The position numbers and the translations under genes were made by a program. This document shows positions 32,060 to 43,536 of a stretch of DNA of 64,000 bases, piece by piece. The notes beneath the pieces were generated by a model that ran no database searches, was not told the DNA's origin, and saw only the letters and a program-made list of their open reading frames with translations. How positions within the stretch are numbered: the stretch's first letter is position 1; every line of letters starts with the position of its first letter. The stretch comes from Syncephalis fuscata. Taxonomy: Eukaryota > Zoopagomycota > Zoopagomycetes > Zoopagales > Piptocephalidaceae. The stretch spans positions 186,001 through 250,000 of the forward strand of contig JAHLTZ010000018.1 of assembly GCA_025786725.1 (NCBI GenBank). Reading direction: 5' to 3'.

Positions 32060-32809
32060 TTAAATAACTAATAAATATTAATTAGATAAATATTAACAAT
32101 CAAACCATTTAATTATAGTGTGGTTTGGTGGTCAATTAACTACATATAGTAACACCCAATCTATTGAACACGATGATGGATGGTAAGTGACATCCATCAT
32201 CAAAATGCTCATCATTACAGATTTATTATTCAGTATGCATATACCTAGTATACATATAAAATTACCATTGTATATTGCTTTATCGTATAGTAGTCACACG
32301 CTATTCAAAGCCGTTGTTATTTTGTCACTAACTCTATATTTATAAATTCCAACTCATCCCGCTCATTTTCTCAATGGCTATATGCGCTATAACTTCAAAA
32401 GTGTTTTAAACTATATAAATAATATAATGCAGCCTGTATATGATCAAATAGCATAAGTAATAAAAGTATGCAATGAGAACGATATGAATGGATAGAGGAC
32501 ATATGCGTACAGACTAATTAATATACGATAATGAGTATTTTGATGATTGACGTCGCTCACCACCCAGTTTCATGTTCACTATAAAGAATGTTATTGAATA
32601 TAGTCATTTGACCACTAAATCATTAATAGATTATTTCATACCAATGTAATTAATGTGCAATAATAGTAATATAATTTTATGTCAAATTGACCAACGAAAT
32701 AAAAATAGAAATTAAGCAAACACATTAGGTCGTTGTTATCATCATTCGTTATTAATTAAAACGTTAATAATAATGATAATGTGTGCGTATCATCGATAAG
32801 TTATGCAAT
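32060..32809. other. Intergenic region filled mostly by a terminal-inverted-repeat element
   Basis: Apart from the 496-base element at 32124-32619 nothing was recognised. The region separates convergent genes. Confidence 0.5.
32124..32619. mobile_element. Non-coding element with 19-base terminal inverted repeats (MITE-like)
   Basis: The left end TTTGGTGGTCAATTAACTA and the reverse complement of the right end, TTTAGTGGTCAAATGACTA, match at 16 of 19 bases. No transposase frame lies between them. The 5' half, with the adjacent block CTATTGAACACGATGATGGATGG and GACATCCATCATCAAAATGCTCATC-like sequence, recurs at 50166-50290. A clear target-site duplication was not seen. Size, termini and lack of coding fit a miniature inverted-repeat transposable element; the family is unknown. 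Confidence 0.6.
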
Positions 32810-34270
32810 CTATCGTCGCTTGTCACAGCTGTAAGTACGCTTGGATGGATCTTTTGGAATCCAGCCTTGCTCGACTCCCTTCAAGTAGCTCCACTGTGGC
32901 TCGCGTTCAGTCTTGAAGTTCCAGAAGAACCAGCCGGCACCGGCTTCAAAGGTATCCATCTGGACTTCAGTGAAACGTTTAAGCCATTGGCGGTATTGAG
33001 GAGTGAAGTAGCGAATGTCATGGTCATAGACACAGGTGTTGCCAGGATGGACTGGTACACCATTGCGTGATGGGATGGTGCCATCCCAACGAGAACCAAT
33101 GTTGAATCCATTAAGCCACTGAGCGCAGTCAGTAACGGCAAGTGACCATTCGCCAGTAATAGTATCGACTATGGTTTGTGAGCGTTCAATGTCGCGCTTA
33201 ATGTTGCAGCTATGCTCCAAGTGCTCATCTTCTGACTTTTTAATAATATCGTCGACAAATACGTGATAGACATGCGTGTCAAGAATGACATCGGTATTGT
33301 TGTATGGTTTTACAAAATCCTCCCATTGGTTGAGGGGAAGGAAAGCGTCGTGAATAGCGACAGTACGACCCGGTTGGTTGCGCTGAACGATAGCACGACC
33401 GTCACGGTAGAATTGGCGCACCTTATTCATATCAAGGGCCCAGTTGGCTGGTTCGTTAACTAGCTGAACACTCGTTACTTGTGGGTATTTTGATGCAGGG
33501 AACATGGCTGAAAGCTGGTCGATCGCGTTAAGCGTGCGCTTGACGTAGTCGGGATTTTGTTGCCAATTAACTGGGCCCTTTTTGCCGCTATTGTCAAAGC
33601 CGTTCTGAGAGCCTGGAGTGCCGTGCAAATCAATCATTACCTTCATGTTATAAGCCGATGCCCAACTGACTGCTTTGAACAAATAGGGAATATGGCCTTG
33701 GACCCATGGCTCATCACGCGCTACATTGACGGCCCAGTAACCAATGGGAATACGTACATGATTGATACCAGCATTGGCCAATTTGCGGAAATCGTCTTCG
33801 GTAACCCAAGTATCCCAATGGGCTCGTAGCTGGCGTTTAGCTTCTTCACGGCCAAGCTTTTCGCAAAAAGTCCACTCATCAACAGCTTGGTCCTTTTCCG
33901 GAACAGTCAAGAATTGTTCGAATAAACTAGGTGTGATCCCTGGTAATCAATAATTAATTAGCTGTGATATTTAGATAGTAGGTTTTTGTTACTTACATGG
34001 CTCCAAAACTAACCAGCCACCAAGATTAACACCGCGGATCTTGTCATTGCCCGTGTATTTTGATTTCTTAGCTGTTGTATGTGTCTGTGGAATGGCCGGC
34101 TGACTAACTGGCGCGTGTGCCTGTGGAGTGGCCGATTGACTAGGTGTTGCGTGTGCCTGTGGCTTGGTTTGTGCTTTAACCGGTGCTTGATGTCCTGGCG
34201 TTTGGGCGTTTACGGCGGCGACAGTCAGCAAAAGTGCTGTGATTGAAATAATACTAGAGAAATGACGCAT
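32810..34270 (-). CDS. Exo-beta-1,3-glucanase, glycoside hydrolase family 5
   Basis: Two exons (33997-34270 and 32810-33939) join in frame to 467 residues. A signal peptide (MRHFSSIISITALLLTVAAVNA) is followed by a Gln/Pro/Ala-rich linker (about residues 23-68) with PQAHA-like repeats, then the enzyme domain starting at [20 protein letters not shown]. The acid/base glutamate is in QLVNEPANW and the nucleophile glutamate in TGEWSLAVTDCAQWLNG, as in fungal Exg1-type enzymes. Supporting motifs are HVRIPIGYWAV, DLHGTPGSQNG and GWFFWNFKTE. The enzyme trims beta-1,3-glucan in the cell wall or in the environment and should be secreted. The linker before the catalytic domain is unusual for Exg1 and may tether or extend the enzyme. 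Confidence 0.92.
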
Positions 34271-35038
34271 CTTAATAATTGACTAAGATAGAATTAGATA
34301 GCAATAAATAAACACTATTAAATTATTAGCGCTTTGTCAATTGTGGCCCTGCTTTAACAGTTGCAACGAATACGCTATCTACTACAGAAGCTACAGGTCC
34401 CAGTACAAAAGCAAGTAAAAGGAGATAAAGGAGTGTGCAATGAAATGAACTAGGGTGGTATAGGGGCAATGCGGCGTTTAAATAGGCAAGAATACTAGAA
34501 ACTCTACCATTGTACTCCTGAACTGTATCTGCAAATAAGGCTGCTCTGAGAACCACATGGCCACAAATTGCAGATCAAAAATAGCAGTAATGTTCATGTT
34601 TCAAATACTACATACTATGCTACATTAAACTTGTTATTTTTTTAAAAAGTCTTCATTTATACACACTATCACTAGAAGGTACTGTTTGCCTGACGGCTGC
34701 AAATGCGTTTCACCAAAAATAGCAATATAAACTATCTAGTTTTCTCTATCTATACACATCAGAAACTTTCCATTAGCATTTCAGTCTAATTTTCTACATA
34801 GATCGAAAATGACGATATAACAGAATAAAGTGTTTAATATTTGTTACAATTTATTAATTGAAGTACTATAGCTTTACAGTTTGTATTACGGAATTCGGAG
34901 CTGTAGAATATAAATTGGTACTACGCTATGGCATCCACAATGTCTTTCAAAAATTTATGACAATCGTTTTTTTACTTCATAGAATTACACATGTGCGACA
35001 CGCAGAATTAATCAATATCCGGCGTATGACCATATCAA
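34271..35038. other. Upstream region of the glucanase gene
   Basis: No supported gene. A 76-codon minus-strand frame at 34326-34556 has one hydrophobic stretch but no other support. The rest is AT-rich and should contain the glucanase promoter. Confidence 0.4.
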
Positions 35039-36721
35039 CTATTGCAGTTGGGGAAGGTTGGTGCCAAGAAAAAGCCTAGATGTACGAGCTGACATTACCG
35101 GCGACGACGGCCGAGACATAGTGTTATCGCGACGTTCTGGACGATAGCCAGGCTGCCAGCCGATTTCATTTGCAACAGTGCTGTTTATGAAATAAAAGTC
35201 ATTTATAGATTGTTGCTGTGATGTGGCTAGAAAACACATATTATTGAAGAATGATAATCCAGCAAGCCCCTGCCTTGAGTAATTCGCCATGGGCGAAACT
35301 GAGGCAACTGTGTCGTCACCGGATGCAAATGACCTGTTCAAGCACTCCTCAGTCATTACTTTAACTGCAGGTGTTGTTGCTTGTAAAAGCGATTGGACAC
35401 CATTGAACTCGAAAGATTCAGCAATCAAGCGACTAATTGGGCGTGGTATCATTTGCTGCAATTTTGGCAATGCGTAATGAGTTGACGCTGATGTGGGACG
35501 CTTGTCCGTATCACCACGAGGTGTACTCTTAAGGGAATGGGCCGTAACCGCTACAGACATACATTGTGAAATAATGGTGCTACGAAACGCGTCTAGTGCC
35601 ATATGAAATTGCGCTGCTTCATCGCCATCAAAGTGGAGTCCGTGCCGCACGCCATCTAACATATGCCGCCGTAAAAAGTTTCTGTTTCTTGATTGAGCAG
35701 CTTTAGAGTTGCTGATTTTACCTGTCTCGTATCGTTAGGCCCTCCAAATGAGTTAAAACAAGCCACGTGATAGTCATGGCGGTCGGCAGCTTCGACATAC
35801 TTAAGTATACTGCCACCATAGCCATTCCAAGCATGTAAAAACATATGTATATAGCCAGCTGCCTCTGCGGGCGATGCGTCTTCTAAAATACGAATGTTAA
35901 CCGCCATAGCTCTGTTTACGTCTAATCCTTCAAGCAGTAAGCCGCCAAGCGCACCAACAACTTCTGCAGGCCAGTCTTGTCCCAATCGACGCAACATTTG
36001 TGCTATAGACGCCACACACCATCCACTGCAAAGCCAGCGCAAGCCAGAAGCCATCGATAGCAAATCAAAATCATTTGCCAATCGAACCAGCTCTGTTGCT
36101 ACAGCATGGCCTGTTGTTCGTCCCGAATATGGCGTCGAAAATCAGTATCTAGCTGCTCTTCCATCAGTACCAAGTCAGCTTCCACGTCCTTTTTAGTTCT
36201 TGGCCACCGTGATGAACCAAAAAGTGGTAAATATCCAATTATAGTAGGAATACGGGTTGATTGATTTACTTGATTTGCTTGGTTTACTGCGCTCTCATGG
36301 TCAATTGATGGCATAAAAGTAGTTGCAACATTTGGGCAGGTAAATGTGTAGTTGAGTCATTTGAGGCTGGATTACTAGATATGCTGTCAGCTGAACTGTG
36401 TGCTGGTAACATACTAGTCTCTGTCATATCTGCTGTATCTGATGCAATAAATGACAAGTCGGCCTCAGCGAAGAAGCATGCTGTTGCTGGCTGTTGTGTT
36501 GGTGATTCTATAATAGCCGATGAATTATCATGATTGCAGTTTAATGACGTACATTGATTGGTTCTCGTTATAATTGGTGTGTTTAATGATAAAGTCGATG
36601 TAGATTCTGTTGCAGACAAAGATGATTTAAGGCTGGCATTCTGTAACTGGCCATCACGCCATAGACGTAGCGCTACAACCAAGTGTAGTCTTGTTTCTAT
36701 CGATAAGATAACGTTGAGCAT
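35039..36721 (-). CDS. Unrecognised 561-residue protein split over four frames
   Basis: Four adjoining frames (36284-36721, 36099-36314, about 35656-36110, 35039-35690) read as one protein when three single missing bases are assumed. The first 145 residues are Ser/Thr-rich and low in complexity. A more ordered core follows: IPTIIGYLPLFGSSRWP, LVLMEEQLDTDFRRHIRDEQ, GLRWLCSGWCVASIAQML, ALGGLLLEGLDVNRAMAVNI, HVACFNSFGGPNDTRQVK, GVRHGLHFDGDEAAQFHMAL. The tail is disordered. One break maps to a run of five T (minus strand) at 35673-35677, another to about 36100-36106. No domain, signal peptide or clear membrane segment was recognised. The even spacing and direction of the breaks suggest sequence error in a functional gene. 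Confidence 0.5.
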
Positions 36722-37850
36722 GAAGATTTACTCTTTAAAGTTTCTATTGTACTATATTCATATCCAAAAACTGCCTTGCTAAAGTCGTAGACGACAGTCA
36801 AACTTAAAAGCTGGTATATTTAGCAAATTAAGAACATATAAAACAGGTAATTATAAAGATTAGACAAATAGCACAAAGACATGAGACATTAAACAAAGTA
36901 TTTGATTTGTTAGATCCCGTTGATAGTGCAGTAATTAGCGTAATTAAAATCGATTGTAAAATAAATGACATTGATTAAATTTGATGCTAGGTGACCATAT
37001 CATTTTTAAAGAAATTCATTTACATAATAATGATATTTGCTGGAAATACAAAGCAAACAAACTCTCCACACTGTGACAACATTTTTTGTAAAAATAGATA
37101 AATACTATCTTGCTAAATACTATAAAAACATTTCACTGTAAATACTTTAACTAGCCATGCTAAGATTTCTGTTTGAAGCATTGCTTAATGGCGTCACGTG
37201 GATTATTGGGCCCTTGGAGACGGTCGTTAAATTGTTGTAAAATAACACTGCACCTGTATTCCTTGACAGCAAATTATAGTAATTAGTGGACTGGTTGCTA
37301 GTTAAAACTGAATATAGTACGAATATTAATAGCATCAAAGCTGTAATGTAGCTTTTTTAACTACTAGGTATCAGCCCATATAATAAATTACTATTAGCAA
37401 TTTAGTTAATTAGTTGAATATATTAATATTTTGGTATAATTGTATAGAAAACATTACGTATTATATGCAAGTGTAGAGTAATAATTAAAGTTTAACAAAT
37501 CTATAGCGATATATCAGAACCATGGTCTATTATTAATTGGCATCGTTTTGTTTAACGGCTCATATCACTAGTGGTTAAAATTGCACAAATGAATAACTTA
37601 AACGATAGTAATAGTCTATGGATTCCTGAAAGTTTAAAAGTGTAACAGTAGTAAATAAATAAACAGCTTTTACATTGTCGTAAAAGATCAAGTTTAATAA
37701 AACAAAATGTTTAATATGAAAACATGATTCTATTCATTTGCTCAATCAACGCAACAATCCATCAATAATGACTTTGACTGCACACAGTAGTAATAATGAT
37801 GATGGCAACATTAGTAATAAAATATTAATAATGACGATATAAACACATGT
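36722..37850. other. AT-rich intergenic region
   Basis: No gene recognised. A 63-codon minus-strand frame at 37147-37338 is not supported. Confidence 0.4.
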
Positions 37851-37852
37851 AG

Positions 37853-38232
37853 AAAGCTGACCACAGTTGGCAATGCCAACCTTGCCATTGGTTGCTTCTT
37901 TAGCTGATTCATAAGTTTCGGTCTTCTTTGCAGCATTTAAGCCTTTAGCTACTTGACTAAACCCAATGTAATAGCCAGTAAGCCACAGAGGTTTGGCAGT
38001 GGTGATTAAAAACTAAGAACTGTTGATGTTTAATTCAGAATTGGCCATTAAAAGAACGCCAGGACCGGTGTGCGTAAGTTTGAAATTTTTGTCAACGAAC
38101 TCTGCATCATAAGGCAATTACCATCTGGCCGTTCTGCCTGGCAATATCATTATTATGCATATCAATTCAGGGACAGCTGTATGGAAAGCACATAATTCTT
38201 TGTATCCAAAGCCAGCTTTACCAAGCAAAATA
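37853..38232 (-). pseudogene. Cyclophilin (peptidyl-prolyl isomerase) pseudogene, 3' part
   Basis: Read on the minus strand this continuous stretch aligns with the C-terminal two thirds of cyclophilin A. Matching segments are GFGYK, NFKLTHTGPGVLLMAN, ITTAKPLWL, GFSQVAKGL and the terminal IANCGQL (functional proteins have IADCGQL). The conserved glutamine codon of the GSQFF motif is a TAG stop at 38013-38015. Another stop (TGG TAA) interrupts the region after the FHRVIP-like segment. Many conserved residues are changed. It has no introns, whereas most genes here have several, so it may be a processed copy, but no poly(A) tail was seen and the N-terminal third is missing. Confidence 0.75.
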
Positions 38233-39094
38233 CTAATAAAATAGTAAATACGATACAACTATTATTACAAGTATCATAATAACTATTGTTCATATTACCC
38301 TGTCGTTATCATTACATTAGTTTTATCTATGCTTGCCCCAGTTATTTTTAAATGGATATTAATTACATACGCTGATTTCATCACAATATATAAACCAATA
38401 CTTTTTTAACCAATTTAATAGCACATTATACCGATGTATATACCTCCAACATGATTAATGGTTTATTTACAGATTTTCATTAAAAACAATTCGCAGTCTA
38501 GTAAGCATATATATGCATTAATACAAACCAAATAAATTAGATATTAAAGATAACATTTGTTTATTAATCATTTTATTAGGTTTATACTTCACTTAATAGT
38601 TATCATATACTTTCTTGTCAATACTGTTTATTCAAATTAGTTGATGCGTTTAAATTATGTTGTAAGGCGTGCAGGGATCAGCTTTGTTCATTACCTCGCC
38701 TTCTGTTTCTCGTTATTAATGTGCTATAAATTGCTTCTAACGGAGATGCCGAGTATAATAGTCATATTCAGTGTTGCGAGTTTTTTTGTTAATTGATTAC
38801 GATGTATTCTGTGCATATCCGTCGATTGCGCAAAATATATGAGGCAATAGTTCAAGCTATTATAATATGCTAAGCTCAATAGCGAATCATTACCAGTAAT
38901 GGTTAATTATATAAGTTAATTTTATACGTCAATTGCAATTGTTTAATTACACAATAGATTACAGTTCAGCTAATTTATTTAAATCAAAGTATGTATAAGA
39001 ATTGAATTATAAACTTTCAACTATGACTGTACTTGAGTGTAGATTGGATGATTCCGGCAATACAATGAAATGTTTCATGTTGGAGTGCACCATA
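38233..39094. other. AT-rich intergenic region
   Basis: Nothing recognised between the cyclophilin pseudogene and the CsbD-like gene. Confidence 0.4.
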
Positions 39095-39342
39095 TTATGT
39101 ACTTTGAACAGAAGCCGTGATGTTTGTTGCTACTTCTTTCGCTTTGTCGACAGCTTGACTTGCGTGGTCGCTAACGGTCGTTGCGGCTGTTGCCGCTGCC
39201 TCTTTGGCTTGTCCAGAGCTCCGCCCACGTTTTCAGCGACAGTAGCTTCAGCCTTGCCCTGGGCCTCTAGATCCTTGTTACCGGTGGCCCATCCAAGATT
39301 TTCCTTCGTCTTGCCCAAAAGTTTTTCTCCAAAGCTGGTCAT
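39095..39342 (-). CDS. CsbD-like stress-response protein (one frameshift)
   Basis: This is a small hydrophilic protein. The N-terminal half (KLLGKTKENLGWATGNKDLE, then AQGKAEATVAENVGGALD) is a CsbD-like domain, common in fungi and bacteria and usually associated with stress conditions; its molecular role is unknown. After ALDK the helical, alanine-rich continuation (AKEAAATAATTVSDHASQAV, then DKAKEVATNI) is in a different frame. One base, probably an A of an AAA run at about 39205, is missing. Corrected, the protein has 82 residues and ends ITASVQST at 39095. Without the correction it would end in an Arg/Gln/Lys-rich tail, which is not typical of the family. Confidence 0.75.
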
Positions 39343-39846
39343 GTTGAATTGTTATTGTTGCGTGTGTGTGTGTTGTAAAATACTGAGTAATTGAATGTGT
39401 GTGATAAATTGAATGTCAACGGCAGTAAACGTCGACTATATATACGCGACGTGTTATGAATAATGACGTAGACTGCTTATCGTGTTGGTCACGTGATTAT
39501 TACATTAAACGTGTATTCGGCCCGAAGAGCTTGGTAGGCCACGATGACATATCATCTTGACTACAGGCAATGGCATGCTACGTAATAAGTTGCCTCAATA
39601 TAGCATGGCATTCGTGCATAGAAAAGCACTGCTTGGCTTCTATGCGGCAGAGTTGTTCTACCATATTTTGCCTAGGTATCCAAGATGGTATTACAAGCAG
39701 TAAACCACGATACAAGGCTGGTGTTTAATTATTAATAAACCTGTTTAAATTGACATTGGGAAGATATTTCATACAAGATGCAAATGCAGCGCTTCAAAGT
39801 TTAACAATCAATGTTTATTGGGCTGCATGCAACAGAAGAGCCTTGA
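39343..39846. other. Intergenic region, promoter side of the CsbD-like gene
   Basis: A GTGTGTGTGTG tract at 39361-39371 and a TATATATA box at about 39437-39444 lie upstream of the CsbD-like gene. The TATA box is a plausible promoter element. No gene recognised. Confidence 0.45.
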
Positions 39847-40590
39847 CTATGGGCTATCAGGTTTATGCCAACTAAAAGACGCTCTATATTTGCTATCTAC
39901 TTGCCCAACCGCTTTGCGAGGGAGTTTATTAATGTTCATTGTTGATTGCATTAATCTATCCCATTCTTGCGTGGCTCTTCTCTGCTGATCTGTAGACTTT
40001 GTCCTTATCATTTCATACGTCATATTTTCTTCGTTTTTTGAGTGTCTAAACTGCATTGTTTTTTGCTTTAACAAATTAGGCATTGTACGAAGTCGCTTCA
40101 GTAGGGTTTTCTCTTCTTCAGGTAATTCCGGTAATGCTTTATCGCTGGATTGCATTTGATTTAACTTCAAGTTGTGTCTAGCAGGTGCCGACTTTGCTCG
40201 ATTAAGTTTTTGTCTTCTATTGCTATCCTCAATGGGAGTCATTGGAAGTGGTTTACTATTCAAATCATACATGGCAGGCATGGGATGTAATGGAGCGCTA
40301 GATTGTGGTGAATCTATAAGACGTATTGCTTGGTCAGGCTTATGCATAACAATGGGATACTTTTTCAAGTCTAGTTGATTGGGTGGGTGCTTTGTTATTA
40401 AAAATCTTTGCTCATTAGAGAATTCATTAGTAAAGGGTATTTGCGTCATTGTTCTGCTGTGATGTGGTCTAGTATTTTGAGAAGATAAACCAATATTTGT
40501 GCCAGTATCATGAATAACTGGTGCCGCACAAGATGGCACCAAGGCATATGCAAGGCAGCCAAGTATTGGAACAAATACGTATCTATGCAT
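39847..40590 (-). CDS. Secreted orphan protein
   Basis: This is an intronless 247-residue protein. I start it at the methionine at 40590, which gives a clean signal peptide (MHRYVFVPILGCLAYALVPS, cleavage near SCAA). An in-frame methionine at 40644 would add an 18-residue hydrophobic extension. The mature protein is hydrophilic and basic, with many Pro, Asn, Gln, Lys and Arg residues. It has segments such as RRQKLNRAKSAPARHNLKL and LPELPEEEKTLLKRLRTMPN, and almost no cysteine. No domain is recognised. Such composition suggests an extended or disordered secreted protein. It is unrelated in sequence to the PVFPE family. Confidence 0.5.
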   Translation of the reverse strand: MHRYVFVPILGCLAYALVPSCAAPVIHDTGTNIGLSSQNTRPHHSRTMTQIPFTNEFSNEQRFLITKHPPNQLDLKKYPIVMHKPDQAIRLIDSPQSSAPLHPMPAMYDLNSKPLPMTPIEDSNRRQKLNRAKSAPARHNLKLNQMQSSDKALPELPEEEKTLLKRLRTMPNLLKQKTMQFRHSKNEENMTYEMIRTKSTDQQRRATQEWDRLMQSTMNINKLPRKAVGQVDSKYRASFSWHKPDSP

Positions 40591-40986
40591 TATACTTGCT
40601 ACAATCACGTAAATCGTTATAAAGTTGAAAAGTAGAAAGATCAAAATAGGCGATGAGAAGATAGATGAACAGTAAACGCTGATAACTAGAATGCTAAGCC
40701 GCTATATAAAGTGGCAAAAGCAGTCTTACTAAAACTAAAAAAAACTCAGCTTTAGTAGCCTATTAAGGCAATTGCTCAGCCACATTTAATTGTGTCGTAT
40801 GTTGCAAACCAATTCGTAGACTTTTTGCACTACTGTCAAAACGGAGTTTTATTACTACGAGCCAAGATGGTAGAAATGAAGGAAGGAACAAGTCCATGGC
40901 AAGACTGAGCCTTAAACGATAAGTTACTGGTGGTTGTTCCAGTAGTAACAATCGTGTGTTCCTTGCCACATTTGTATGCGCAGTAA

Positions 40987-43092
40987 TTATCTGGAGCACG
41001 GTGTTGCACGTACTTGGAAACAGTTACCACGAGGCTTTAGCGTGAATAAAGATAATGGCGTCATATCATTAGTAACATCGGCCGGAATTGTAAAATCAAA
41101 TTGCCGAAGTATTGACGCCAATAAAAGACGCAACTCCATCCAAGCAAGACTAAATAGCTTGATTTTAGCAACGTGTACTTATATTTACAGTCATGATTAA
41201 CCATCGCCTATCAACTTACTTTTGTCCAATACAAGTGCGCGTACCTACACCAAATCCTAGAAATTGCTTTCGCATTTGTTTCAACTTGACTTGATCGTCT
41301 ATGAGCCATCGTTCTGGATAGAATTCGTCCGCATTATCGCCATAAACATTGGGATTTTTATGAATTGCCCATAAAGCGGGAGAAATAGTAAACTGCGCAC
41401 CAACAAATTAGCAGATATTTGCAATTTCATTCGCACTTACTCCTTCGGGAAAATAAATGCCACATACAACTGCGCCTCCGGGTGGGAACAATCGCTGTGT
41501 ACCTGAAGGCATTGGCCGTAGGCGCATCGACTCCATCAAAACCGCATTTAAATATGTTAAATTCTTCACATCAGCATGCTTAAGCGGCTGATCAGGACCA
41601 GGACATGCTGCATCGATTTCTTTCTTTAATCGACGATACGCATCTGGATGTTCAGTCAAGAAATACAAAGTCCTGTAGTAATGGTAGTTAAATTTACGGT
41701 TGTGTTAATTAAATAGTATTCATGCCTTACCATGTCATTGTAAGCGCAGATGTGTCCATTCCAGCCAATCTTTAATAAGTAGCATAGTTAATAAATACTA
41801 AAACTGAATCTAGTTAATTAATTACTTACAGTTGCACAATTGATTCAGCTATTATTTGATCAATATCTAGTTTTTCTCCAGTTTCTGGGTCTTTCGAGTC
41901 AATCATTCGCTGGAGTACATCCATGGCTTGTTGGTCATCTTCGTTTTTTATATTTGTTTCAATTCGCTTTTTGATAACCGATCGAGTAAACTACCAAAAT
42001 AATTTAGCACAATATTATTCTAACAATTTTTATATACCTCTACTAACGACTGTTCGGATTTGACATATTTACTAAATAACCAGGGAAAATAGAACGCGCC
42101 AAATGCTTCTTTCTAAATAGTACAAGTTAGCTTATAGTCATTAAAAATAGCAAGTATAATCACCAGTAGGCTCAAGTAGGTCATATCTCTAAACCAATCG
42201 ATAACAGGGTGTGGCTTATCGCCAGGCTTGCCTTTCAGTGTATTAAATGAGCCACCGAATGCTACCTCGCCAATAATATCCTATAAATCATTATTAATAA
42301 AGTTTAAAAAATAACACTTGAACTTACAAATGTTGCATAATGAAACAGCTCATGAATATCAAATGTTTCTCCCGTACTGGCATACTGAGCCACTCGATCG
42401 ACTAGACAAGCCACGCCAGCACGGTAGATAAATGGTTCTAATTCGGCCACCGAACTTAACGAAAACACTGGTCCAATAATACGTTTCTACAACCAATGTC
42501 AGTGTGTACTATATCATTTGTGATACTTACTAGTTTCTTGTGAAATACGGCATCGCTACACATATTTACTTAATAAACAAAACTCAATCTACATTTATAC
42601 TTGCCTAGTCGAAAAGATGTTATCCCGATGAAATTGAAAAGTACGATAAAGATGCGACTTTAAAAAATTGGGTGAACTCTGTATTAATTCAACAAACTCT
42701 GGGTCGGCAACTGCAATAGATTTGCTGCCTTTAAAGCAATCAAGCAATTAGGCTGATGATGGACAAGATAAACAACTTTACCTAAACGAAATATTCTACC
42801 ATAGCGTTTACTCAAATCGTATACATGTGCTGCATAAGTGCCGCGAACAGTATGATACATTGGAATAGCGCGCGCAAGAAATGCCGGTCTTACACCAGGC
42901 ACTTTAGCTATTGGTGACAAGAATTCTTCATAAAGTATCTATTAAGTGCGTGTTATTTAAACTGACACGACATATATATGTTGTAACTTTTCTTACTTTC
43001 GCCACTAACCAAGAAAGCAACAGCAAAGCAAAGAACTGCCAATCAAAAACAATATAAGCAACGACTGCAACGACAACATTGCTGATATCACT
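40987..43092 (-). CDS. Cytochrome P450 monooxygenase (5' end unresolved)
   Basis: Twelve exons were traced: 42997-43090, 42782-42938, 42605-42728, 42531-42555, 42328-42486, 42164-42280, 42038-42112, 41830-41990, 41731-41769, 41441-41672, 41220-41392, 40987-41149. They give about 506 residues plus a short unresolved first exon. An N-terminal membrane anchor (VAYIVFDWQFFALLLLSWLV) precedes the proline-rich start KVPGVRP. The oxygen-binding I-helix reads AGMDTSALTMTW, the K-helix ExxR is ESMR, the PERF-like motif is FYPERW, and the heme ligand loop is FGVGTRTCIG with Cys as the iron ligand. The C-terminus TLKPRGNCFQV is typical. All frames agree. Intron 3 uses a GC donor (AG|GCAAGT at 42599-42604). 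The substrate cannot be told; no cluster partners are adjacent. The phase requires two coding bases from an upstream exon that I could not place. Confidence 0.85.
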
Positions 43093-43536
43093 GTAAACAA
43101 ATAAAAATAAAATATAGGAACTAATTAGCTACAACAATACATTTAGAGAACGAAGCTAAAACGTCTGGACAATGATTATATAGGCCTATACCTGCATATG
43201 ATAATTTTGCGAATATGGAAATACTCGTTATTTAATTACTATTTTAAAATGGACTCGTGTAATACATGTATTATTATCATTACTACCATCACTATTATTG
43301 TTGCTACAGTCATCATCATCATTATCATTGTATAATAACACATATTATATCTAATTAAAATCACATCAATAGTACAAATCAATTCTAAAACAACATTTAT
43401 ATAACGACTAAAACAAGTTGTTGTTAAATGCAAATTACTGTGCACACGTCTAACAAAAAATGGCAGTGGCAACTGACGCCACTTTAATTGTAATTCTCTA
43501 TAATTACAATAACAACGATAGCAATAAACATGTCAA
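43093..43536. other. Intergenic region between P450 and SEC9
   Basis: AT-rich, with an ATC/ATT-rich tract at about 43270-43330. It should contain the unplaced first exon and promoter of the P450 gene and the 3' end of SEC9. Confidence 0.4.

Noticed and set aside
34326-34556. 76-codon minus-strand frame with a hydrophobic segment upstream of the glucanase
   Set aside because: No signal-peptide logic, no splice support and no similarity; it is probably promoter or leader sequence.
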